From Coffea arabica (Eukaryota > Streptophyta > Magnoliopsida > Gentianales > Rubiaceae), in contig NC_092322.1 in assembly GCF_036785885.1 (NCBI RefSeq), positions 14,344,466 to 14,408,465 on the forward strand: 64,000 bases of DNA, read 5' to 3'. The notes beneath the pieces were generated by a model. It searched no databases and was not told the origin of the DNA. It was given only the letters and a program-made list of their open reading frames with translations. A program made the translations under genes and the position numbers. Below are positions 48,481 through 58,241 of this stretch, piece after piece. The first letter of the stretch is position 1; the number at the start of each line of letters is the position of its first letter.

Positions 48481-49965
48481 TAAATCATGCTTGCCCTTAA
48501 GCATAAGAAAAGTACACAGACACTAAAATTTGATAATGGTCATTGCTCTATCTACCAAATTGCCAAGATATCAAGAAAAACCATATATCGAGCACTAGTG
48601 ATTAAAATCCGAGAAGCATCCTCCCAGCTAGCCTTTAAACCACAAACTCCTTCAATTTCTAAATTAACTACTCTAAGAAAAAGGAATGGCACACAACATT
48701 TATCAACTAATGGTCCAAATATTCACACAAGTCTCCATATTAAGTCCATAAACCGGCAAGCTTTTCGATTATTTATTCTCTTCCTTTTTTTCTCTTTTCT
48801 TTTCCTTTTTTTTAATAATAATAATAATAACATTAACACAAAAAGACTTAGTCTCTAGCCGTTGGAGTCTTTTGACGCGAACTCCAACATTTTTAGATGA
48901 AGGGGTCCGGTTACTCAGCTCCTACCGCTATACGATCACGTATTCATAGCAAGTACTACCTTTTGATGCGAGAATCGACACTTTTAAATACAGATCCCCC
49001 GTTACTCAGTGGTAACTAATAGCGGAGTACAATCAAACTTATTCACAGCCAAACAACGTAAAAACGCAAAATAACAATACTAACAACCAAGCATAGGAGC
49101 AGCTCGCCTCATTATTGCCAAACATGGAGAACTAGAGTCAATATTGGACCAGTTCACATTAAAACGCCAACAGTCATTCCCTATGCCTAGAAAAGTTAAT
49201 CAAAGAAATCAAAAGAGTCAAGCAGTCCGATATTCACCAAAGAGATGTTTTGGACTCAACCACATTAACTCGATACACCTTCATTTTAAAAACTTGGCAA
49301 AAGTAGAATTAGAGGCAATATCCCAACACCAAATCCTGGTATTCACATGAGAGCTAAACACCAACAAGAAAGAATGAAAATGAGCAAAAGATAGACAAGT
49401 CATGAATTAAAAATAAAACTAAAAACTAAAAACTACTAGAAACTAAAAACTAAAAGAAAAAAAAAACGCAGGCACCCCATCAGACTCCCTACACCTATAG
49501 GACACATTGTCCTCAATGTGACAAATAAACGGCAAAAGTGGGTGAGAGAGCAACCAAACTTCCCTGAAGTCGGGTCAAAGTGGTGGGCGAGGTGGAAATG
49601 GAGGAGCGAAGCCCGTATGAAGCAGAAACTGCGCCAAATTCTGTGCCATGCCGGCGACATTGGCATCAACGTTGACCATCCGAGCCTCCAAAATCTGAAC
49701 CTGCTCCCGGAGTTGCTACCATTCAGTAGTCCCATGTGGTGGAGGTGGCGCAGAAGAGGATGGCCCAGCCGTGTCCTCGGCTGACCCCGGAAATGAAGAG
49801 GGCCCTGCTCGGGTCGAAGGGTGCGCACCCGGGGCTCGAACTGGTTTCGGAGGGGTAAACTGGTAGAAACCATTGGGCAGGCGCTCGACGACCCCCATCT
49901 TCTCTAAGCAGTCGACGTCCAGGTGCTCCATCTCGAATGCCAAATGGAGGTCGTGGTCATCCAGA
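48481..49965 (-). mobile_element. truncated 3' internal region of the Athila/Tat-like element
   Basis: Sequence between the polypurine tract and the start of segmental copy 2. It has less AT bias near its right end, where a broken open frame lies (49575-49943). The rest of the interior and the 5' LTR are missing; homology to copy 1 of the segmental duplication starts at 49966. Confidence 0.75.
49575..49943 (-). pseudogene. C-terminal end of an Athila/Tat-type element protein
   Basis: The minus frame reads AFEMEHLDVDCLEKMGVVER, then NGFYQFTPPKP and a proline/serine-rich linker, meets a TAG at 49716-49718, and continues in frame (REQVQILEARMVNVDANVAG, a short coiled-coil-like piece) to TGA 49575-49577. 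Upstream it stays open to about 49970. I take it as the tail of the extra plant-specific frame found in these elements, by position and style only. The internal TAG is a C-to-T type change. Confidence 0.5.
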
Positions 49966-50449
49966 TTAAAACCCTATCAACTATTCAAATTAACTAGACG
50001 TAGCTAATCATAAAGCACAAAAGAACAAAAGACTCGGTCCTTTTTTTCTAAGCATAGATTTTATTGTTATTCTAGTCCAGAAGAGCATTTTTCCTAGTAT
50101 AAGACAGAAATAACAAGTACTAGTCAAACACACCACAGAAATAATCAAAGAAATCTATATACTTCTTTTCAGGCTGCAAGTAGATAATGCTAACTTTGAT
50201 AGGAAGTGGGAATGCGATGGCTTTTCAGGAGAACAAGAAACTTGGGACAGTTAGGATTGGGATCAGGCAGGTACGGCCGAGGTTAAGTACAATTGGTATA
50301 GCCATTGTACTTATTTTAAAAGTTAAGTGATTGTATTTATATATTAAATTGTTGTACACGAGCAAAATTAACGTGTACAACTATAAAATAATGTTGCTAC
50401 AAAATAATGTTATTATAAACCAAATCATATTAGATATACAATAACCGTA

Positions 50450-51521
50450 TAGAGGTGTCAAATAAAACCATTTAACTAATTTTACCCATATCCGTCCATT
50501 AATAATTGAATATGGGTACATTAAATTTTTATATATGGGTATAAATGAGTTACCCAATTATACCCATTTAATAAATGGATATAATTGGGTAACCCATCTA
50601 ACCCATTTAACCCATTTAACTTACATTCCCAAACCTTTTGTATTTCCCGGGGTGAAAAAGAGCTGGCTGGAGTTTTTTCAGGTGGAAAAGACTCAAATTC
50701 TTGAAAATTGCAATCTACATCTGTAAAAGTATCCCAATTATTTTCTTGAGTAGTGATGGGTCTGGTGAAGAATTTCAGGGAGAAAAAGAGGGGGTCTCTG
50801 GAGGATCAGCAGAGAACTGGAATGGATATAGCATTTATTTAGCAATTATTTACGCGATTTACTTTCTATAAAATGGTGCAAGTTTTGAAATATTTGATAA
50901 TGGCTAACCTTTTGTATTTCCCAAACTATTTTTTATGTTAAATATTTTTGTTTTATTTATTATATTTATTTGTTGGTTTTATCTTATCGCTTTATTTCCT
51001 TGTAATTTATTAATTTGATCATTTTTTAGCATCATCAATTTATGACAAATTTTAGCTTCCTTTCTTACCTTTTCAAATGAAATTTTAAATTTATAAACGA
51101 AAAAATACTAGGGGTTCAAAGTTTTGGATTAAATTTTTTTGTTAACTTTCATATTATTTAGTCCAAATTTTTAGATTCTCATTGTTCAATTATTAAATAA
51201 TATGTAATTTTGCGACATGGCATGCAGATGGAAAAAAATTGATAATTAGACTTATTTGGCATAATAAGTAAATATTTAAAATTAATGATGGGTGTAAAAT
51301 GGTATAAATTGATAATTTAGTTTACAAAATGAATTTATATGAGCTTGTAAAAAATTAGAATAAATGGGTTATAAATGGATAATTGGGTTACCCAACTCAT
51401 TTTTTGACTTACCCATTTATACCCATCTAATTAAATGGATATAAATGGGTTGACTCACTTATACACATTACCCATTTTACCCAATTCAAACCCGCCCAAA
51501 TCACCCATCTTGCCACCTCTA
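50450..51521. mobile_element. non-autonomous hAT element, 8-bp TSD
   Basis: 1072 bp, left end TAGAGGTGTCAAATAAAACC, right end reverse-complemented TAGAGGTGGCAAGATGGG. TSD taaccgta at 50442-50449 and 51522-51529. Copy 1 has the single empty site at 24186-24193. Both subterminal regions carry many ACCCATTTA/TAAATGGGT motifs, the usual kind of transposase-binding clusters. No transposase is encoded. Confidence 0.9.
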
Positions 51522-51798
51522 TAACCGTACAACCGCACACAGCAACTTCAATCGTACTTTCCCCAAATTCGAATGAATTGTTGATGGTAGTTTAGCAAGT
51601 AGTCAACACATTTATGTTGTATAATCATACTATCTTGTTATAGCCTCGGTACATGGAATGTTACATGCATGTACATTAATATCTGTAACACAATTTTAAT
51701 ATTATGTTATTGTACACCAAATTATTTGATGCAAAAACACAAGATTTTTATACAATCATACGAAACCAAATTCATATCTTCCTCAACTCTTAAACTTA

Positions 51799-52748
51799 GG
51801 CTCCGTTTGATAACACTGAATCTGAATTCTGAACTCTGAACTCTGAATTCTGAATACTGAAATAATTAATTTGCTGAATTTTAAGCACTGAAAAGAGATA
51901 TATGAATGTCTGAATCTTAATACTGAATCTATTTATACTGTTTGATAAATATTCATAACTTAATGCTTAATAAGTTAAATTGTACAATTTTGCCCTTCTA
52001 TCTTTTAATCCAAAAAGGAAATAGAACCGATGATTTAATTAACTTAAAATTGTTAGGTATGAAAATGACAATGATTGTGAAGAGCAATGCATACAATGAC
52101 AATGTTTCTTTGTGTGGGAAAAGGGTATGGTTTCATCGTTTTGAAAATGGAAAAACGAGCTTTTAATACTCCAAAAGCACGTTCAATTACATTTTTCAAT
52201 CTTGCATGTGCTTGGTTTAAAGCATTCTTCTTTTGATCTTGGACGAGAAGCATTTCGAAAATCAGACAACCAATATCTAATATTTCGATATGGTGTCATA
52301 AAGCCACATGTGTGTGGATAAGCTGCATCACATAAATAATATTTATCTGCACAAAAAAAATATCAAAATATAAATGTTTGTGGATGAAAATTACTGCAAA
52401 AAAATATTATTGTTAAAAAAAATTTTGAATAGAGAATATCAGGTTGTTTTGTTTAATTAAATAAGGATTTTGAATAGAGAATATTAGGTTGTTTAATTAA
52501 ATAAGGATTTTGAATGTAATTAACAAACATGGATATATTTGGTAGATAAGATAAATTAGTTGAAGTAAATCTCTTGACTCTTATCAAATTAAGTATTCAG
52601 TTACGATTCTTGTGCTGAAAAAAATACATACAAATTCAGCACCACTTAATAAGTTCAGCAGGTAAATTTTTATTTATCAAACACCCACAACATCTGAATG
52701 TCTGAATGAATTCAGTTTCAGCACTTTTTTATGTTATCAAACAGGCAC
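51799..52748. mobile_element. PIF/Harbinger element, internally deleted
   Basis: 950 bp with imperfect termini GGCTCCGTTTGATAACA and GTGCCTGTTTGATAACA, TSD TTA at 51796-51798 and 52749-52751; the empty site in copy 1 is 24460-24462. Subterminal CTGAATTCTGAACTCTGAA repeats occur. It contains a transposase fragment on the minus strand. It is a shortened derivative of an autonomous element. Confidence 0.88.
52053..52350 (-). pseudogene. PIF/Harbinger transposase fragment (DDE_Tnp_4 C-terminus)
   Basis: On the minus strand the first part reads KYYLCDAAYPHTCGFMTPYR, then RYWLSDFRN. After one frameshift near 52240 it continues QAHARLKNVIERAFGVLKAR and TQRNIVIVCIALHN. These are the last acidic-residue region and the conserved NVIERAFGVLKAR block of Harbinger DDE transposases. 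Only the C-terminal part of the nuclease is left; an AG acceptor-like site precedes it. It cannot make an active enzyme. Confidence 0.85.
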
Positions 52749-53233
52749 TTAAAATACACCTACTTTTTGCTCTTTACGTTAAGCTTGAAAGATGGAGATG
52801 GATGATATTTAGATAATATGACATATACGGAAATCGCTTGTTTGGCCAATGCTAGCCAGACTAGTCAATATAGTGTGGAGATTAAAATAACTTACTTTTT
52901 AAATATTGAGATGATGCAGACTCAACGCTATTCAATCTTCCTGCTGCGATCGCTTGATGTAGTAGTCCTTCACTTGCCCCGCCCAACAAGGCTTGCTGTT
53001 AGACACTTTAGGTTTAAAAGAATAGAAGGAAAAGGTACAGGAATAAATTTAACATCATAAGGCTGACAATTTAAGGCAGGACAAAATAGCTGCAAAAAAA
53101 GAAAAAAGGGAAAAAAAATGGTTGCAAATCAAAATATAGGGCTGTTCTCACTTGGTGAAGATTTTGCAAATCACACTCCACCAAAGCAAGGCAATTTTTG
53201 TTAGATTTTAGGCTTTACCTTTATAATCTACAC

Positions 53234-53605
53234 TAGGGGTGGCAATTTTTGACACGACCTGAAAACACGACACGAATCTAACACGAAATTAATGGGTTTG
53301 GGTTGAGGTTTCGGGAATTCGGGTTGGACCCGATGAACCCGAAAAGAAAACAGGTCGATTTCGGGTCAACCCGTGGTGACATAATATGACTCGATATGAC
53401 CCGTTTACAAATTAAAAAATAATTTAATAAACATAAAAACATATTAGGTCACCACGAGTTGACCCGAAATCAACCTGTTTTCTTTTCGGGTTTATCGGAT
53501 CCAACCCGATTCTGACCCGAATTCCCAAAACCTCAACCAAAACCCATTAATTTCGTGTTAGGTTCGTGTCGTGTTTTCAGGTCGTGTCAAAAATTGCCAC
53601 CCCTA
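53234..53605. mobile_element. foldback hAT-type MITE without matching TSD
   Basis: 372 bp, almost all of it an inverted repeat: both ends read TAGGGGTGGCAATTTTTGAC inward and the arms stay similar for about 165 bases (CACGACCTGAAAACACGACA in both). The flanking 8-mers are atctacac and gtatctat and do not match. The left flank corresponds to about 24950 of copy 1 and the right flank to minisatellite sequence, so one flank has been lost. Confidence 0.85.
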
Positions 53606-53892
53606 GTATCTATCATACAACAGATACAAACTAAACTAGTGTGAATATTCGTGCGTACATTATTGAAAAAAATTAAAAGAGACGGTAAATTTTTAAAAAG
53701 TTAAAAGTTTTGCACCAATATAATTAAAATCTAAGATTTGTCTAATAATAGTTGAAAGCATGACAAAGTATGTAGATCATTCAAAAACTGCGTTTTTGCG
53801 GAAGATGGATCTTGAAATAATAATATAAATTTATATTAGAAAATGAATGATATATGGATAGAAATAAATGTAACTGCATATTTTATTTGATT

Positions 53893-54350
53893 TCAAAATG
53901 AAATACTTACAAACATTATGCATTCGATTTGATATTCTTGTACAAATGTGCAAATATTTTTTATACCAATCAACTTTTAGTATGAAAAATAATATTGGTG
54001 GTTTAATTAATTCTATTGAATTTTATGGAATTCATACTATAGAAAAATGTTTAGCGAGAATTGTATTTGTTGGAAGTAAATTTGCTGAACCTTTTAAAAT
54101 ATTTCAGTGGGATCACTATGATGTAAGATTTGTTTTGTGATCAGTTGTTTTCTCCTTTATAATCTTACAAATTTGAAATTGAGACGCCATTGAAATCAAT
54201 GATGGAACTAAGGGAGGCTAATAGGGGCCATAGCCCTGCTTAAGTTTTCAATTCATATTGTATAAATATTTGTGTAAAATAAAGTTGGCCCCCTTAATTT
54301 TTTACAATTTTAATTTATATTATGAGAGTTTATATATGTGTGCGCATACA
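53893..54350 (+). repeat. single unit of the 598-bp tandem repeat of copy 1
   Basis: Closest to unit 1 (26798-27395). Its GT-rich microsatellite near 54335 is shorter than in copy 1. Confidence 0.8.
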
Positions 54351-54419
54351 GAGTTTATATATTACATTTTTTACAATTTTAATTTATATTATGAGAATTT
54401 ATATTTTGATTTTAATATT

Positions 54420-54830
54420 ATTTCAACTAAGTGACCTGTGATTCTTTTTGGTTCCACAACATCTACTACCAAAATATATAAGTGAGCTGTGGTTTCAGAG
54501 ACATGTTTTGATCCATGGCAATAAATTCTCATATTATCTCATGCACGTATTGTACATAGGGATTTTGAATCTATACCATATACATGATCAAATAAAAATT
54601 TTCACTTAATTTCTCAATCTTGTGGCACGAAACAAATTGGGTTACACGGCATCTACTACCAAAATATGTTTCCTGCCACGGCGGGCAAATAACATGAACT
54701 TGAAGTGATCAAATTACACAGTTCTTTCAAGTCTCAACCACCCAGGCGGTTGAAGGAATAGGGACATCAGCGGAGCCATATGATTAGCATTTCATCATAA
54801 ATGGGGAAGGGAAGCTTCATTCCCACTTCT
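54420..54830. other. copy-2-only stretch
   Basis: No counterpart in copy 1 and no gene. It replaces about 3.8 kb of copy 1 (27300-31085). An internal repeat (catctactaccaaaatat) occurs near 54457 and 54650. Confidence 0.5.
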
Positions 54831-55836
54831 TGTACAAATAATTGATTTTAGAAATTTTCATATCTGTATCTATGCGTAGCTCAGTTGTACCTTAGTCAAT
54901 TATGGTATTGGTAGTAGTCTACCATGTAAACAAGGAATAAGGGAAAGCTACATATGTGCTGTAATCTTCCCAAGTCTATCACTATTTTTTATTTCCTTAA
55001 ATGTCTAGATTTTAGGTATGAAAATTTTATAGTAAACAACAATACACTTAAACAATAGAAATAAATTAAAAGATCCATTTTTTTTTATTTTTGGGATTTC
55101 ATATTTGTGTCTATGTTAAGGGATATCATGATGTTGAGTCTTTTTTTCTTTTTTTTTTGTAGGTGGGTTCTTTTAGGTATCAGTGTCCCTAATTTTTAGG
55201 CATCTTTAAAATATTCACTACCTACGATTTAGGTGTCTATCAAATCCCATCTCATGTGATGAAATGTAGCGAAGAGTTTTATACGTGTCTTTAACTTTTA
55301 AAGTCAGTGTGTCTATGATTTATTTGAGGATTAATCTTCTATTTACACTGACCTTCAAATGCATAAAAATTAATTTGGATTTGAATATGAAATTTAAATT
55401 TTACATGTAAAAGACAAAAAAGAAATCTTATTCTAGCATCTAACGATGAATTTTTACCTCATAGTAAAATACTCAAAAAAAGAAGTAGTTTCTATAACCG
55501 AGAGTGATTCTCTACAAATTGACAAATTGCCATGCCTCTCAAATCTCACCTGCAGCAAAAAAAAATCTAAGAGTAGTGTCATATCACTTTCTTAGTCTAG
55601 TTGGATCTGTATATCCATTACTAGCCCCTAACACAAGCCTTTTTAGACTCCCCCTCCTCTTATATTAGGATATAGTAGGTTATACGATGTATCGTTGCTG
55701 GTTAAAAAAAAAAAAAAAAAGAATTCAAACCGACATGAGCAGCGTTACAGTTTTGGCCAAATTTTGGGTAGATCCAGTTTTTAAAAACTCAATCTGAATC
55801 ATTGAATTTTTGAAGATCGAATCTACCCATTGTGAG

Positions 55837-55994
55837 TAGGGATGGCAATGGGGACGGGTGCCCGCGGGTGCCCACCCCGCGGGAGTAGAAATGGGGCAGG
55901 GGATGGGGCGGGGCAGGGGGCGGGGGCAAAATATTTACCCCCGCCTTAAAACGGGGTGGGGGTTGGGGCAACGTACACCCGCCCCATCCCCCGC

Positions 55995-56037
<43 letters not shown>

Positions 56038-56495
56038 ATGTTTGTCTAAAAGGCTTTAATAAAAATGTAGATACGAGAGTCTAATAGAACAAGAATTCTT
56101 TCTATGGCCTATGATATCGTTTATAAGTAATTCCAACAAACCATGGGTTTGTTTTTCCCTTCATTTTGCTTATTTTCTCTTTTATGTTTTCCATTGATCT
56201 TTGCCTTTTGTTATTTCTGGATTTTAACTGTTCTTGGTATTTTTGGTTAGTGTTTGGGAATTCTTCCTCTCTCCTGTTAGTTCTCAAAAATGCTTGAACA
56301 TATGAGGAGAGTTTTGCTTTTCGTAAGTTGATTTCTTTCCTCGCGGGGGACCACGGGGGACCATGGGGGAAACGGGGCGGGGGATGAGGGGCAAGGGACG
56401 GGGGATGGGGCGGGGGACGGGGGGAGTTATTTGACAACGGGGCGGGGGACGGGGGAAAGATCCCCTGCCCCATCCCCGCCCCATTGCCATCCCTA
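55837..56495. mobile_element. G-rich hAT MITE, 8-bp TSD
   Basis: 659 bp, both ends TAGGGATGGCAATGGGG, TSD attgtgag at 55829-55836 and 56496-56503; the empty site in copy 1 is 32099-32106. The arms (to about 55985 and from about 56340) are extremely G-rich on one strand and C-rich on the other, unlike anything else in the window. Proline-rich frames here are a by-product of this. Confidence 0.92.
55998..56034. repeat. (AT)n microsatellite
   Basis: About 18 AT dinucleotides inside the G-rich hAT MITE. Confidence 0.95.
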
Positions 56496-56631
56496 ATTGT
56501 GAGCCTATAATTTTTACATGTAAACCATTGATTATTGTTATCTCACATTTTATCTCTCTCTATTTATCTTGGTAATAAATCTATATATCCATGGAATAGG
56601 AGAAATGAATTAATGGACATTGACAAGTGTG

Positions 56632-56679
56632 TTCAAAGAAGAGTTGGGAAGGAGAGCGCTTTGGACTATCTACAAAGGT
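56632..56679 (+). pseudogene. relic of a kinase glycine loop, copy 2
   Basis: Duplicate of 32254-32301. It reads FKEELGRRALWTIYKG, one residue closer to a real kinase loop than copy 1 (Arg instead of Lys). Confidence 0.5.
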
Positions 56680-57295
56680 CTCTCAATATATGAAATCTTG
56701 GGAACTTGGTTCAGACTACTGTGGTATTCTTGTTATACTTGTGATTACTGGTGTGCAATTTCATTGTTTTATTGTTGTACTCAAAAATGTGAAGTACTTA
56801 ATCTATATAAATTAGAATTCACCCATAAAAAGCAGTTAAAAGCCACGACATGTCTAAACAGATATAAACATGAAAATTTCTAATATCACACAACTCAACT
56901 CATGAGTCCCCGATCGTAGAGACAACCAGTCATGGTATTACCAAATACAGTAACAAATACAATTACTAGATAAAGTGTACAAAGCACAGCCAGTTCCCAA
57001 AATTGCCGATTCTTCCAGATCAAATAAGGCTACTGGTAGGCTGAATATATAATGCATCCTCTTGAAAAGATTTGTATGGCCTGTTATGGCCACTGAGAAT
57101 TCATGTTAGTGATGAATTTTTAACATGGTCATCAATTTGTGATATCAAGCATCAAAATATATTCATGGACTAGAATAGAAGTCCATAGATCATAGATCTC
57201 CAGTTCTGGTCTAGCAAAGATACTGGTACCCCATGTCCAGATCAGAACCTTGACTGATATCTGAGGATTGAGAGGTATTGTGGTGCTGGATCAGA

Positions 57296-57550
57296 TTACA
57301 TGTTGCCAAAAGAGTCTAGACTGGAGCCATCTTGAGCATCAACTATTCTTGAAGAATGGACTTGTACGATGAAAAAATTGACTCGAGTAACCTGGACAGA
57401 AGGATGAAAGTAGCTTTCTGGTGGATTAAAAATGAGCCAATACTTGGTCCATTGATGAAGCAAGTTCTGATGCAGTGATGCTTGTGGGAACTGTTCATCT
57501 ACCCATGCCTCCTTCCTAATCCTATGGTCATAGCTCATTGCCAAATTCAC
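57296..57550 (-). other. 84-codon open frame of unknown nature, copy 2
   Basis: Same frame as 32918-33172 with one amino-acid difference (Ser for Thr near the end). No recognised domain. Confidence 0.25.
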
Positions 57551-58241
57551 CGAAATTCTTCAGTTTGCCTGTCCTTTATCAATATCTTCCTGAATTTTTT
57601 TAGCATTATACTAATTTCTGATTGTTCATCTGTACCATTTAAGATGAATATTATTGATGGACTCCTCTCGTATTCAAATGTTAATTGCATTGCTCTTCTG
57701 GGATTCTGAATCTACAGATTCTACACTGCTGAAAGTTGAACCACAATCGAAAAAGATTGATCAGCTCCAATTAAATATATTTTGCTGATCATGCTCTAAA
57801 CAATCTAGTTTTGTTCTGCTTCAAAACTATGATGTGCACATCCTATGGAGTACCTTTTTGAGGAGTTCAGGAGCATAAAATTGAGTTCTGGAAAGACTTC
57901 AAAATATGTGCAGAGTCAGAAAAGTATTACCGTTTGTTGATGGAAAATGCATAAAAGAAAAGTTTTATGATGATGGTTTGCATTGGCTGCATTGGTTCAA
58001 TAGCTTAAATGTGTTTTATACAGCCTGAGGTCAGAATTTTGATTGGATCATCTGCTGGAGTTGAGAAGATCTACACAATTGTGGACCAAAATTGGAGAGA
58101 TGTTGACCCTCAAAAGCCAATGCACAAGGCTAAAGAAACACAAAAAAATGACAGACCAAGAACAAAAGTTTAATATCATCATACATAACAGGAGATAATA
58201 CAACAGAAGAAAAGAAGAGATGCTAGGAAAATGAAATACAA

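Noticed and set aside
55789..56490. Proline-rich open frames
   Set aside because: Produced by the C-rich strand of the G-rich hAT MITE.
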